This document shows, piece after piece, positions 54,669 to 63,681 of a DNA stretch of 64,000 nt; position 1 is the first letter of the stretch, and each line of letters opens with the position of its first letter. Below the pieces are notes generated by a model. That model made no database searches. It was given only the letters and a program-made list of their open reading frames with translations, and was not told where the DNA came from. This DNA is from Acuticoccus sediminis (GTDB lineage: Bacteria > Pseudomonadota > Alphaproteobacteria > Rhizobiales > Amorphaceae): contig NZ_QHHQ01000001.1 of the NCBI RefSeq assembly GCF_003258595.1, positions 1,798,001-1,862,000 on the forward strand, written 5' to 3'. A program made the position numbers and the translations under genes.

Positions 54669-55874
54669 TCAGAGGCCGAAGCAGTTGGCGTAGTAGGTGA
54701 CCGTCGCCGGCCAGTCCGAGAAGACGCCCACGACGCCGACGTCCTGCGCCAGGACGTCGAGCACGGCGTAGTAGTCGGAGTCGGTGTCGATCGCGTCGGT
54801 CACGGAGTTGTAGTACCAGCCGCCGCCGCTCGCGAGCGGGCCGGAACGCTCCAGCGACCAGGAGATCAGCTTCAGGCCCGCCTCCCTGGCGGCCGTGGCG
54901 TAGTCGGAGGCGACGATGGCGCCGTCGTCGTCCAGCGCCACCAGCATGTTGATCGACGGGGCGAGGTATTTGATGCCCATCGAAGCGATCTCGGCCGGGG
55001 TGTCGACCCAGGTGGACTGGTCGTCATGCTTCCAGTCGTCGCCCGGCTCCACCAGGAAGACGGCCTGCTCGCCGAACTCCGGCTCGTGCTCGACCCAGTA
55101 CTTCACCACGTCGATGTTGAAGGACTGCGGGAAGACGTCGGCGGCCGGGATGCCGGCCTCCTTGTACTCGTCGATCATCTTCTGCGCGTAGTCGTCCATG
55201 GAGAAGCCGTCGAACGGCATCGCCTCGGCCGGGTCCTTCAGCTCGGGCGTGAACTTCGCGCCGAGCGACTTGAAGAGGGCGATCGACTGCTTGTGCGTCA
55301 GGAGCTCGGCCCCGTCGGCGAAGAGGGTGGTGCGCCAGGTCGGCACGCCGCCGAGGTAGGCCTCCGCGGTGGTGGCCGTCTTGTCGGCGGCGTCCATCTT
55401 CGGCGCCAGCGTCTCGAACTCGGCGAGGGTGAGGTCGGAGGTGCGGCACTCGGCGGCGGCCGGCGTGTCGCCCGACGCCGGCGTGAAGGGCTTGGTGCAC
55501 TTGTCGGCGAGGTCCGTCACGACGATGTTCGTCGTGGTGTGCAGGTCGTTCTGCGCGTGGCGGCAGACGAGCTCCTTGTCGGCCGTGAAGGCGACGTCGC
55601 ACTCGAGGATGCCGGCACCCTGTCGGGCCGCGGCGAGGTTCGACTGAACCGTGTGCTCGGGGAACTGCAGCGGGGCGCCGCGGTGGCCGATGGAGAAGGT
55701 CGTCCGGCTCGGCGTCTGGCCCGTGCAGGAGAGGAGCTTCTCCTTCAGCGCGCCGTCGGGCAGCTTGTCGATGAGGAAGAAGGGACGCACACCGTAGGTG
55801 AGCGGCTCGTCGGCCTGCGCCGGAGCGACGAGCGGAAGGAGCGCGAGAGCGGCGCCGAGAGCGAGACGTTTCAT
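54669..55874 (-). CDS. Exported glycerophosphodiester phosphodiesterase
   Basis: 401 residues. Signal peptide ([21 protein letters not shown]). The GDPD TIM-barrel starts with [20 protein letters not shown] (catalytic His-Arg and Glu) and has [20 protein letters not shown] (metal Glu/Asp and His); [20 protein letters not shown] continues the active site. Larger than cytoplasmic GlpQ-like forms, with an insert rich in acidic residues. It would hydrolyse glycerophosphodiesters to glycerol-3-phosphate in the periplasm. No transporter for the products is nearby. TTG 55877 directly precedes the chosen ATG 55874. Confidence 0.94.
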   Translation of the reverse strand: MKRLALGAALALLPLVAPAQADEPLTYGVRPFFLIDKLPDGALKEKLLSCTGQTPSRTTFSIGHRGAPLQFPEHTVQSNLAAARQGAGILECDVAFTADKELVCRHAQNDLHTTTNIVVTDLADKCTKPFTPASGDTPAAAECRTSDLTLAEFETLAPKMDAADKTATTAEAYLGGVPTWRTTLFADGAELLTHKQSIALFKSLGAKFTPELKDPAEAMPFDGFSMDDYAQKMIDEYKEAGIPAADVFPQSFNIDVVKYWVEHEPEFGEQAVFLVEPGDDWKHDDQSTWVDTPAEIASMGIKYLAPSINMLVALDDDGAIVASDYATAAREAGLKLISWSLERSGPLASGGGWYYNSVTDAIDTDSDYYAVLDVLAQDVGVVGVFSDWPATVTYYANCFGL

Positions 55875-56004
55875 CAAGGGTCTCCGAAATGGAGACCACG
55901 CATAGCGTCCCCTTCGTGTCGCTCCGCCGACAGTCCTGCGAACCTTGTGTGACAGCCGGCAATGGCAGCGAAGGCCGCCGGATCGCGGCCCCGCCCGCGC
56001 CGGG

Positions 56005-56748
56005 TCAGGCGCTCGTGCGGGCGGCGGCGATGACGCGCTTCATCTCGACGATCGCCGGGCCGAGGCCGACGAACACCGCCGCGCCGATCAGGAAATGGCC
56101 GATGTTCAGCTCGACGATGTTGGCAATCGCGGCGACCGGGCCGGTGGTCTCGTAGTCGAGCCCGTGGCCGGCGTGGCACTCGAGGCCGAGCTGGTCGGCG
56201 ATCCGGGCGGCCTCGGCGATGCGGGCGAACTCGGCCTCGCGCCGCTCCGGCGCGGCGTCGCAGTAGGCGCCGGTGTGCAGCTCGATGACCGGGGCGCCGA
56301 CGCGCTGCGCGGCCTCGACCTGCGCCGGGTCCGGATCGATGAACAGCGAGACCCGGATCCCCTTGTCGGCGAGGGCGCCGACGTAGGCGGGTAGGCGGTC
56401 CTGCGCGCCGATGACGTCGAGCCCGCCCTCGGTCGTCACCTCCTCGCGCTTCTCAGGCACGAGGCAGCAGGCGTGCGGCCGCAGCCCGGTCGCGATCGCC
56501 AGCATCTCGTCGGTGGTGGCCATCTCGAGGTTGAGCGGCAGCGCGCTCTCGGCCATCAGGCGGCGCACGTCCTCGTCGCGGATGTGGCGGCGGTCCTCGC
56601 GCAGGTGCGCGGTGATGCCGTCGGCCCCCGCCTCCGCCGCCAGCAGCGCGCCCCGGACCGGGTCGGGGTGCCTGCCGCCGCGTGCGTTGCGCACCGTGGC
56701 GATGTGGTCGATGTTGACGCCGAGGCGTGGCAGGGACGGAACGGTCAC
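56005..56748 (-). CDS. pdxJ: Pyridoxine 5'-phosphate synthase
   Basis: 247 residues. [20 protein letters not shown] is the family opening; [91 protein letters not shown] and [14 protein letters not shown] complete the PdxJ pattern. It condenses 3-amino-1-hydroxyacetone phosphate with deoxyxylulose 5-phosphate. Its ATG overlaps the pdxA stop by four bases (ATGA): last gene of the ilvA-pdxA-pdxJ operon. Confidence 0.97.
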   Translation of the reverse strand: MTVPSLPRLGVNIDHIATVRNARGGRHPDPVRGALLAAEAGADGITAHLREDRRHIRDEDVRRLMAESALPLNLEMATTDEMLAIATGLRPHACCLVPEKREEVTTEGGLDVIGAQDRLPAYVGALADKGIRVSLFIDPDPAQVEAAQRVGAPVIELHTGAYCDAAPERREAEFARIAEAARIADQLGLECHAGHGLDYETTGPVAAIANIVELNIGHFLIGAAVFVGLGPAIVEMKRVIAAARTSA

Positions 56749-57731
56749 GTCGCTCTCCGATTTGAGGCAAGTTCCTCCGCCAACCGGATCGCCGCCACCA
56801 GACTGTTGGGACGCGCGACACCCCGACCAGCGATGTTGAAGGCCGTACCATGGTCGGGCGACGTGCGCACGAACGGAAGGCCGAGGGTGACGTTCACCCC
56901 GTCGTCGAAGGCCAGCGTCTTGATCGGGATCAGCGCCTGGTCGTGGTACATGCAGAGCGCCACGTCGTAGCGTGCCCGGGCGCTCTCGTGGAACATCGTG
57001 TCAGCGCTGCGCGGCCCGTCGATCGCGAGGCCCTCCGCCGCGAGGCGCGCGACGGCCGGGGCGATCACCTCCAGTTCCTCGCGGCCGATCTCGCCGTTCT
57101 CGCCCGCGTGCGGATTGAGCCCGGCGACGACGATGCGCGGCTCGGCGATGCCGAACATCGCCCGCATGTCGTGGTCGACGATGCGCGCGGTCTCCTCCAG
57201 CGCCTCCGCCGTCAGCGCGCCGGGCACGTCCTTCAGCGGGATGTGGATCGTCACCGGCACGACGCGGATGCCGGGGCCGGCGAGCAGCATCACGGTGCGC
57301 TCGACGTTCGCGAGCTCGGCGAGGAACTCGGTATGGCCGGGGTGCCTGAAGCCGGCCTGGAGCAGCACCGCCTTGTGGATCGGGTTGGTGACGATGCCGC
57401 CGACCTCGCCGCTCTCCGCCAGGCGCACGGCCATGCGGATGGCCTCCAGCACGGCCTCTGCGTTCGCCGGATCGGCGACGCCCGGCTCGGCGGAGACGGA
57501 GCGGCCGAGCGGCAGGACGGGGAGGGCGCGGCGGAACACGCACTCGGCCTCGGCGGGCGAGCCGACAACCTCGATGGGCGTCGCGCTGCCCATCCGGCCG
57601 GCGAGGGCCCGGATGCGATCCGGATCGTCGATGAGCATGAAGGCCGGCCCGCTGGCAGCCAGCATCTGCCACGCCGCCAGCGTGATCTCCCCGCCGACCC
57701 CGGCGGGCTCGCCCATCGTCAAAGCCAACAT
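56745..57731 (-). CDS. pdxA: 4-hydroxythreonine-4-phosphate dehydrogenase
   Basis: 328 residues. [20 protein letters not shown] is the family opening; [20 protein letters not shown] and [34 protein letters not shown] and [20 protein letters not shown] hold the metal-binding His/Asp residues. The protein oxidises 4-phosphohydroxy-threonine, the step before PdxJ. Its ATG 57731 overlaps the ilvA stop as TGATG, so translation follows ilvA. Coupled further to pdxJ by ATGA. Confidence 0.97.
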   Translation of the reverse strand: MLALTMGEPAGVGGEITLAAWQMLAASGPAFMLIDDPDRIRALAGRMGSATPIEVVGSPAEAECVFRRALPVLPLGRSVSAEPGVADPANAEAVLEAIRMAVRLAESGEVGGIVTNPIHKAVLLQAGFRHPGHTEFLAELANVERTVMLLAGPGIRVVPVTIHIPLKDVPGALTAEALEETARIVDHDMRAMFGIAEPRIVVAGLNPHAGENGEIGREELEVIAPAVARLAAEGLAIDGPRSADTMFHESARARYDVALCMYHDQALIPIKTLAFDDGVNVTLGLPFVRTSPDHGTAFNIAGRGVARPNSLVAAIRLAEELASNRRAT

Positions 57732-59005
57732 CAGATCAGGACGCCCGCCACGACCTCGTCGTCGGTGATGTCGCGGTAGACGAAGCCTGCCGCGTCGAGC
57801 CGCGCCTTCAGAAGGTCGAAGTTCTCCCGCGAGGGGGTCTCGATGCCGAGGAGGATCGAGCCGAAGTTGCGCGCCGACTTCTTGAGGTACTCGAACCGCG
57901 CCACGTCGTCGTCCGGCCCGAGGAGGTCGAGGAACTCGCGCAGGGCGCCGGGACGCTGCGGCAGGCGCAGGATGAAGTACTTCTTGGTGCCGGCCGCGCG
58001 CATCGCCCGCTCCTTCACCTCGGGCAGGCGCTCGAAGTCGAAGTTGCCGCCGGAGGTGATGCAGACGATCTTGCGGCCCCGGAGCCGCTCCGGCGGGAAA
58101 GAGCGCAGCGCGTCGATCTGCAGCGCGCCGGCGGGCTCCAGCACGATGCCCTCTATGTTGAGCATCTCGAGGATCGTCTCGCAGAGGCGGTCCTCCGGGA
58201 CGAGGATCACCTGCGCCGGGTGGCGGGAGCCGAGAACCGCGAAGTTCGCCTCGCCGATCTGCGCCACGGCGGCGCCGTCGACGAAGTTGTTGACGTGGTC
58301 GAGCGTGACGCGATGTCCGGCGATGAGGCTCCGCTGCAGCGAGGGGGCGCCGGCGGGCTCGACGAAGACGATCTCGGTCTTGGGCGAGAGCGCCTCGAAC
58401 ACCTGGACCACGCCGGCCGCGAGGCCGCCGCCGCCGACCGGGACGATCAGCATGTCCGGCGCCTCGTCGAGCGCCTCCAGGATCTCGAGGCCGACGCTCG
58501 CCTGGCCCTCGATGATGTCCGCATGGTCGAAGGGCGGGACGAAGACGGCGCCGGTCTCCTGCGCGAACAGGCGGGCGGCCTTGTAGGACTGGTCGAACGT
58601 GTCGCCGGTGAGGCGCACGCTGATGGCGTCGCCGCCGAAGGTCTGCGTCTTGTAGATCTTCTGCTTCGGCGTCGTCGTCGGCATGAAGACGGTGCCGGTG
58701 ACGCCGTGGTGGGCGCACACGAAGGCGAAGCCCTGCGCGTGGTTTCCGGCGGAGGCGCAGACGAACTGCCGGGCGTCCGGGTTCGCGGCGAGCGCCTTGC
58801 GGAAGAAGTTGGCCGCGCCGCGCAGCTTGTAGGAGCGGACCGGGGTCAGGTCCTCACGCTTGAGGTAAATGTCGGCCCCGTAGCGCTCGGACAGGTGCGC
58901 GTTGCGCAAGATCGGGGTCGGCGCAAGGAGCGGACGAATGGCTTCGGCGGCGTCCTTGGCTCGCGTGAGGAAATCTTCGGAAAGGGATGCGGTCGCGGGG
59001 CTCAT
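57731..59005 (-). CDS. ilvA: Threonine ammonia-lyase (dehydratase)
   Basis: 424 residues. The PLP lysine is in VRSYKLRGAANFFR; ASAGNHAQGFAFVCAHHGV and VPVGGGGLAAGVVQVFEAL bind PLP phosphate; the last ~85 residues are an ACT-like regulatory domain (LPQRPGALREFLDLLGPDDD). The length places it with IlvA forms that have a single ACT-like domain. It makes 2-oxobutyrate for isoleucine from threonine. First gene of a coupled operon with PLP-synthesis genes pdxA and pdxJ. ATG 59005 fits the family; the frame is open to 59035. Confidence 0.96.
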   Translation of the reverse strand: MSPATASLSEDFLTRAKDAAEAIRPLLAPTPILRNAHLSERYGADIYLKREDLTPVRSYKLRGAANFFRKALAANPDARQFVCASAGNHAQGFAFVCAHHGVTGTVFMPTTTPKQKIYKTQTFGGDAISVRLTGDTFDQSYKAARLFAQETGAVFVPPFDHADIIEGQASVGLEILEALDEAPDMLIVPVGGGGLAAGVVQVFEALSPKTEIVFVEPAGAPSLQRSLIAGHRVTLDHVNNFVDGAAVAQIGEANFAVLGSRHPAQVILVPEDRLCETILEMLNIEGIVLEPAGALQIDALRSFPPERLRGRKIVCITSGGNFDFERLPEVKERAMRAAGTKKYFILRLPQRPGALREFLDLLGPDDDVARFEYLKKSARNFGSILLGIETPSRENFDLLKARLDAAGFVYRDITDDEVVAGVLI

Positions 59006-59135
59006 GGCGCGTCTGTAGCGGATGGCGGCCCCCAAGGGTAGGGGATCGTTGCGGCTTCGACGCAGCTCAGGGTCACGCCTCCCACTGGGCCGCGCGGGAG
59101 GCCGCCCGGTCGCCCGGCCGCGCGCGACCGGACCC

Positions 59136-59567
59136 TCAGCGGACCGAGATGATCCGCGTCGGCGTCGAGCGCGAGAGGGTCGGGTAGTAGGAGCCGACGG
59201 TGCCGCTGCAGCCCTCGCCGTCCACCGCCAGGAACTCGCCCGAAGCGACGGTCGTGCGTTCGAGCGCGGTGATGGTGGCGAGCGGGCGGCCGCGCCGGCC
59301 GGGCCAACGGTAGCTGATCGCCACCGTGACGGGGTGCGGATTACCGTTCACCACCTCGACGTTGGTGAAGTAGCACCCGTCGGCGCGGACGAGCAGGATG
59401 CCCTCGCGCACCAGCACGCCGCGGCGCAGCTTGTCGGCGAACTGGAACTGCGTCGCCTCGGCGCCGCCGGGCAGGTCGGCCGCCAGGAGCGGCGCGGCGG
59501 GGGCGGCGGCGAGCGCACCCGCAAGCGCAAGCGCGAGGGTGGCGAAAAGCTTACGGAAGGTCAGCAT
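59136..59567 (-). CDS. Secreted hypothetical protein
   Basis: 143 residues. Signal peptide MLTFRKLFATLALALAGALA... to about residue 29. The mature part has a pair of Cys residues (DGCYFTNVE and EGCSGTVG) and beta-strand-rich sequence (VEVVNGNPHPVTVAISYRWP). No family recognised. It sits alone between ilvA and the LpxO-like hydroxylase. The composition and a GGTGCC-type upstream region are neutral; expression is plausible. Confidence 0.65.
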   Translation of the reverse strand: MLTFRKLFATLALALAGALAAAPAAPLLAADLPGGAEATQFQFADKLRRGVLVREGILLVRADGCYFTNVEVVNGNPHPVTVAISYRWPGRRGRPLATITALERTTVASGEFLAVDGEGCSGTVGSYYPTLSRSTPTRIISVR

Positions 59568-59728
59568 GGGGCACCTTTGGCTCTAGAGGAGTTGCCGCAG
59601 TGTTTTGGCCACCTTCGCACCATAATCTGGCAAGAATAGGCCATTCGAACCGCAGGCTGTGAGCCAAGGGCCGATCGGGAAGATCGGCCGCACCCGGGCG
59701 AGAGCCCCCGCGCGGCCGATCGAAGGAC

Positions 59729-60511
59729 TTACGCGTTGGCGTAGAATTCCTTTTCCCACGCCCGGTGCTGGCGCACCGGCTCGCGCACGAACGGCATCAT
59801 CCGCGCCATGCGCAGCAGCGCCTTGTTGAGCCGGTCGAGCGCGGGGGGCAGTGGGCGATGGACGTCGATCAGGAGCACCACGCGCACGCCGTCGGTGTCG
59901 TTCCAGACCTCGTGCTGGTAGGTGTCGTCGAACACCACGCACTCGCCTTCCTTCCAGTAGACCATCTCGTCCCCGACGGCCATGCGGCAGTCCTTGGACG
60001 GCTCCGGCACGACGAGGCCGAGGTGCGCGCGCACCAGCCCCTTGTAGACGCCGCGGTGGGCGCGGATGTGCGAGCCGGGGGCGAGGATCGAGAAGAACGC
60101 GGCCTCGAGGTCGGGGATCTTGTCGAGCAGGGCCGCGGTCTGGGGGCACCGCTCGCAGTTGCGGTCGGCGCGCTCGCCGAAGGCGGTGAAGAAGTAGGTC
60201 TTCCACCCGTCGGTCTTGATGATCTTTTTCTGCGTCTTGGAGATGTACTGCATCGTCGGCAGCGCATCGCGCAGCTCGATGACGTTGGCGAGCTCCTCGC
60301 GGATGATGTGCGCGTTGGCCTCGAGCTGGCCGGCCCACGGGAAGTCCCTGTTGTCGAAGACGGGCTTGTCGCCGACGAGCGAACCTTTGCCCATGACGGA
60401 TTCCAGCTTGCGGACCGCGGCCTTGCTCGGCCAATTGATCGCCGCCTTGATCCGCCTCCCGAGGGTTTTGGATTTGGGTTTGGACGTCTTTTCAGGTGTT
60501 GTCATTTGCAT
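59729..60511 (-). CDS. Aspartyl/asparaginyl beta-hydroxylase family (LpxO-like)
   Basis: 260 residues. FFSILAPGSHIRAHRGVYKG and LVRAHLGLVVPEP hold the iron-binding His and the 2-oxoglutarate Arg; CVVFDDTYQHEVWNDTDGVR has the second His (HEVWND). This is the LpxO/AspH fold, an Fe(II)/2-oxoglutarate dioxygenase. LpxO hydroxylates the secondary acyl chain of lipid A; AspH-like forms act on peptides. A basic N-terminal stretch precedes the domain. ATG 60511 or 60505. Confidence 0.9.
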   Translation of the reverse strand: MQMTTPEKTSKPKSKTLGRRIKAAINWPSKAAVRKLESVMGKGSLVGDKPVFDNRDFPWAGQLEANAHIIREELANVIELRDALPTMQYISKTQKKIIKTDGWKTYFFTAFGERADRNCERCPQTAALLDKIPDLEAAFFSILAPGSHIRAHRGVYKGLVRAHLGLVVPEPSKDCRMAVGDEMVYWKEGECVVFDDTYQHEVWNDTDGVRVVLLIDVHRPLPPALDRLNKALLRMARMMPFVREPVRQHRAWEKEFYANA

Positions 60512-60564
60512 GGCGTGTCGCCTTGTCGCCTTGGCAATCGGCGCCTAACGGCTGGGATCGGAGT

Positions 60565-61041
60565 ATGAAGACTATATTCGTCGATGCGGACGCGTGCCCG
60601 GTCAAGGACGAAACGATCCGTGTCGCGGATCGCTACCAGTTTCAAGTCGTGATGGTGTCGAATGGCGGCATCCGGCCGCGCCGGGAGCCGTTCGTCGAGA
60701 CCGTCGTGGTGCCCGCGGGGCCCGACGAGGCGGACAAGTGGATCGCCGACCGCGCCGGCCCGGGAGACATCTGCGTGACCTCCGACATCCCGCTCGCGGC
60801 GCGGGTTCTGGAGGGTGGCGCCACGGCGGTGCGGCCCAACGGCGAGGCGTTCACCAGCGCCTCCATCGGCAACGAGCTCGCGACGCGCGACCTGATGGCG
60901 GACTGGCGTGCGGCCAATCCGCTCTCCGCCGGCGGTGGTGGCAAGACGTTCACGCCGCGCGACCGTTCCCGCTTCCTGCAGACGCTGGACCGGCTGGTGC
61001 GCGCCGCCGTCCGGGTCGGCGAGGGCCCGGCGGGCGCCTGA
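60565..61041 (+). CDS. DUF188 (YaiI/YqxD) family protein
   Basis: 158 residues. TIFVDADACPVKDETIRVAD is the conserved opening with the Asp residues of a PIN-like fold; VVVPAGPDEADKWIADRAGP and VTSDIPLAARVLEGGATAVR follow; TPRDRSRFLQTLDRL near the end is also conserved. The family is widespread and uncharacterised, with a nuclease-like acidic cluster. GATCGGAGT lies before ATG 60565. Divergent from the LpxO-like gene. Confidence 0.93.
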   Translation: MKTIFVDADACPVKDETIRVADRYQFQVVMVSNGGIRPRREPFVETVVVPAGPDEADKWIADRAGPGDICVTSDIPLAARVLEGGATAVRPNGEAFTSASIGNELATRDLMADWRAANPLSAGGGGKTFTPRDRSRFLQTLDRLVRAAVRVGEGPAGA

Positions 61042-61265
61042 CGCCGCGCTCGGCATCGCCCGGCGGGGCGCCCTCGGCCCGGCGGGGCGCGGCGGGTCGT
61101 CCGGCCGGGGCCGGGCGATGATGAGCGGCAAGGCAGGAGCCGGCCGGATAAGCGGCACCTGCGTCGCCTCGTCCCGGCACGGCGGCGCCGGGACAAGGTG
61201 GCCGGCGCCATGCGCCGCGCACGTTCCCCGAGGGGCGCGCGCGGGGCCGATCGCCGGCGCAGGCA

Positions 61266-62048
61266 TCAGCCCATCGTCGAGTTGAACGCGCCGCCGTCCA
61301 GCAGGACGTTCTGGCCGACCATGAAGCCGACGTGCTCGGAGCACAGGAACGCGGCGACGCTGCCGAACTCCGCCGGGGTGCCGAAGCGCCCGCGCGGGAT
61401 CGCCGCCTGCGCGCCGGCGCGTGCCTCCTCGACGGTGATCCCCTCGTTCTTCGAGCGGGCGTTCATCAGCGCGCCGATCCGGTCCGTGTCATGCTGGCCG
61501 GGCAGGATGTTGTTCATGATGACGCCGTGCTTGGCGACCTGCCGCGCGGTGCCCGCGACGAAGCCCGTGAGGCCGGCGCGCGCGCCGTTGGAGAGGCCGA
61601 GCTGCGGGATCGGCGACTTCACCGAGCCCGACGTGATCGACACCACGCGGCCCCAGCCGCGCTCGATCATCCCCGGCAGCACCAGCGTGGTGAGCAGGAT
61701 CGGGGTCAGCATGTTGGCCTCGAACGCGGCCTGCCACTGGGCACGGCCCCAGTCCGACCAGACGCCGGGGGGCGGGCCGCCGGCGTTGTTGATCAGGATG
61801 TCGGGCGCGGGCTCGGCCTCGAGCACCTGGGCGCGGCCCTCGTCCGTGGTGATGTCGCACGCGACGGCCTTCACCTCGACGCCGTAGGTCTTGGCGATCT
61901 CGGCGGCGGTGGCCTCCAGGGTGTCCTTCGTGCGCGCGTTCAGCGTCAGGTGAACGCCGGCGGCGGCGAGCGCTTCGGCGGACCCCCGTCCCAGACCCTT
62001 GGACGACGCGCAGACGATGGCCCGGCGGCCCTTGATGCCCAAATCCAT
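61266..62048 (-). CDS. SDR-family oxidoreductase lacking the YxxxK pair (second copy)
   Basis: 260 residues. The cofactor site reads VCASSKGLGRGSAEALAAAG (a Ser-Ser-Lys in place of the first glycines) and ILINNAGGPPPGVW keeps NNAG. The YxxxK pair aligns with S-N-G-A-R (LGLSNGARAGLTGFVAGTAR), again Ser and Arg. ILPGQHDTDRIG is the conserved loop after it, and the end (FMVGQNVLLDGGAFNS) is SDR-like. Same divergent BKR-like subgroup as the SDR at 9516-10301, but alone here. Probably an oxidoreductase with altered proton relay or a non-catalytic protein. Confidence 0.87.
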   Translation of the reverse strand: MDLGIKGRRAIVCASSKGLGRGSAEALAAAGVHLTLNARTKDTLEATAAEIAKTYGVEVKAVACDITTDEGRAQVLEAEPAPDILINNAGGPPPGVWSDWGRAQWQAAFEANMLTPILLTTLVLPGMIERGWGRVVSITSGSVKSPIPQLGLSNGARAGLTGFVAGTARQVAKHGVIMNNILPGQHDTDRIGALMNARSKNEGITVEEARAGAQAAIPRGRFGTPAEFGSVAAFLCSEHVGFMVGQNVLLDGGAFNSTMG

Positions 62049-62538
62049 AATATTTCCTCGGTCGATGTTTTGAATATGCGTGCCATGCCACGTCTATGAC
62101 TGGCAAGCGGGCTCATCGCGCACGTTTGAAGGGCATCGGGGGAAGGGGTTACCTGAGATCATACGAAATGGAAGCAATCGCAGGGTTTTCTGATGAAATT
62201 GCTTGGCAACAGAGCACTGATGTGCATTCGTTAAGGTCTATGCGGGGCCGTTCGACACACGCTGCGCGTCAAGGAATTCTTGGGGCTGACCGTACCTGGG
62301 CGATAGCCGGCGGGGCGAAGCCCGAACATTTTGCCGCAATCTTTGCGGCTCGGGCGATACGCCGTGGCACGCCGATTGCTGCGGCAGAGACAGCAGACGC
62401 AACCTCAACCACTGATGGCTTGGGTGAGCGGAACGGTGCGCTGGTCGCCTCCGTTCAGGCGGAGCGGTCGCGTCTGCAATAGTTCGCGGTCTGGTGCGGG
62501 CCGGACGCGAAGGGGACCGGGAGATAGGAGGCCTTTGA
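62049..62538. other. 490-bp region upstream of the cold-shock gene
   Basis: GC is lower than average. An open frame at 62096-62482 (+) has no domain, no good ribosome-binding site and no family resemblance; I do not call it. The region most likely holds the SDR promoter and a long 5' leader of the cold-shock gene, as is common in csp genes. Confidence 0.45.
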
Positions 62539-62748
62539 ATGGCGACAGGCACGGTCAAGTGGTTCAACGGAACCAAGGGGTATGGGTTTATTCAGCCGGA
62601 CGAGGGCGGGGCGGACGTATTCGTTCACATCTCGGCAGTTGAACGCGCCGGAATGAACTCTCTGAGCGAGGGGCAGCGAGTCTCGTACGAGCTGTACAAG
62701 GATCCCAAGCGCGGTCGCACCTCGGCCGAACAGCTGAAGGCGATGTAG
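62539..62748 (+). CDS. Cold-shock protein (CspA family)
   Basis: 69 residues. [20 protein letters not shown] contains RNP1 (KGYGFI) and [15 protein letters not shown] contains RNP2 (VFVHI); a single OB-fold that binds single-stranded RNA/DNA. GGAGG precedes ATG 62539 by eight bases. A long upstream gap suggests a regulated leader; the hairpin at 62774-62804 follows. Confidence 0.97.
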   Translation: MATGTVKWFNGTKGYGFIQPDEGGADVFVHISAVERAGMNSLSEGQRVSYELYKDPKRGRTSAEQLKAM

Positions 62749-62773
62749 CGCCGCCCCCCACACCAACGCGACG

Positions 62774-62804
62774 AGCGCCGACGAACGCCCCGTTTGTCGG
62801 CGCT
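62774..62804 (+). terminator. Hairpin after cold-shock gene
   Basis: AGCGCCGAC/GTCGGCGCT, nine perfect pairs with inner AACG/CGTT pairing, followed by TCCCTT. Probable terminator. Confidence 0.7.
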
Positions 62805-62944
62805 TCCCTTCCGCCGCCGCGCCCCGCGGATACGGCGACGCGTCGTCCGAATTCAACGTCGATCCTCGATCTCCCGACCGATGCGCGTGGAGCGGCTGAG
62901 CGATTGTCGCTCTCGCGCATCGGGTCCGAGACGAGCCGGCCGGC

Positions 62945-63568
62945 TCAGAGATGCTCGCGCACCAGCCCGGCCATCGCCCCACCGTCGGCGCGCCCGTCGA
63001 GGCCGGAGGCCACCCCCTCCCGGTCCGCCACCGGACGGTTCTGGCTGACCTTCCATTTGCCCTCGAGGCTGGTGATCTCGACCGTCACGCCGACGATGCC
63101 CCGAAGCTGGGCAGCGACGAACGGCGCGGGTGCGTCGTTCACCTGCCACGGCGCCGCCTCGGCCGCCTCGTGGCGCGTCGTGAGCGCGTTCACCTGCGCG
63201 CGCAGCCACTCGGTGTCCTCGATCACCCTGGCCCGCCCGCGCGCCTGGACGATGGCGTAGTTCCATGTCGGCACGACCTTCCCGGTCTCGCGCTTGGTCT
63301 CGTACCAGGTCGGGGTGACGTAGGCGTTGGCGCCCTGGAAGACGACGAGCACGGGCATGCCGTCGAGCCCGCGCCACTGGTCGTTGGCGCGCGACATGTG
63401 CGCGAGGAGCGTGCCGTTCTCGGACGCCTGATCGTCGAGCAGGAAGGGGATCGGATTGGCGACCGGGCCGTCCTCGCCGTTGGAGACGAGCAGGCCGAGC
63501 GGGTGCGCACGGATCAGCGTGAAGAGGACGTCCCGCCGCTCTTCGCGAAATTGAGGGGGCTGGTACAT
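62945..63568 (-). CDS. FMN-binding negative transcriptional regulator (PaiB family)
   Basis: 207 residues. MYQPPQFREERRDVLFTLIR is the family opening; LLVSNGEDGPVANPIPFLLD, LLAHMSRANDQWR, VLVVFQGANAYVTPTWYETK and VPTWNYAIVQARGRARVIED give the split-barrel FMN-binding fold. In Bacillus, PaiB acts with PaiA on sporulation and degradative enzymes; elsewhere the family is of unknown role. ATG 63568 follows GAGG by seven bases. It lies between the cold-shock gene and the arginase-like gene on the opposite or same strand, without clear operon partners. Confidence 0.92.
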   Translation of the reverse strand: MYQPPQFREERRDVLFTLIRAHPLGLLVSNGEDGPVANPIPFLLDDQASENGTLLAHMSRANDQWRGLDGMPVLVVFQGANAYVTPTWYETKRETGKVVPTWNYAIVQARGRARVIEDTEWLRAQVNALTTRHEAAEAAPWQVNDAPAPFVAAQLRGIVGVTVEITSLEGKWKVSQNRPVADREGVASGLDGRADGGAMAGLVREHL

Positions 63569-63681
63569 GGTCGGCCTCATGAAAACTGGCGCCCGCCGGG
63601 GCGCGCGGCCCCGCCCGGGCGGTCCGTCCTATACGGCAATTCCGGGCGTTCGGGCGTTCAAATGGTGAGGAGGAGGGTGCG

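Noticed and set aside
61058..61090. 14-bp direct repeat GCCCGGCGGGGCGC, two copies
   Set aside because: Simple GC-rich sequence between two genes; not enough copies to call a repeat family.
62096..62482. 128-codon plus-strand frame before the cold-shock gene
   Set aside because: No domain, no ribosome-binding site and no family resemblance; more likely a leader or promoter region.
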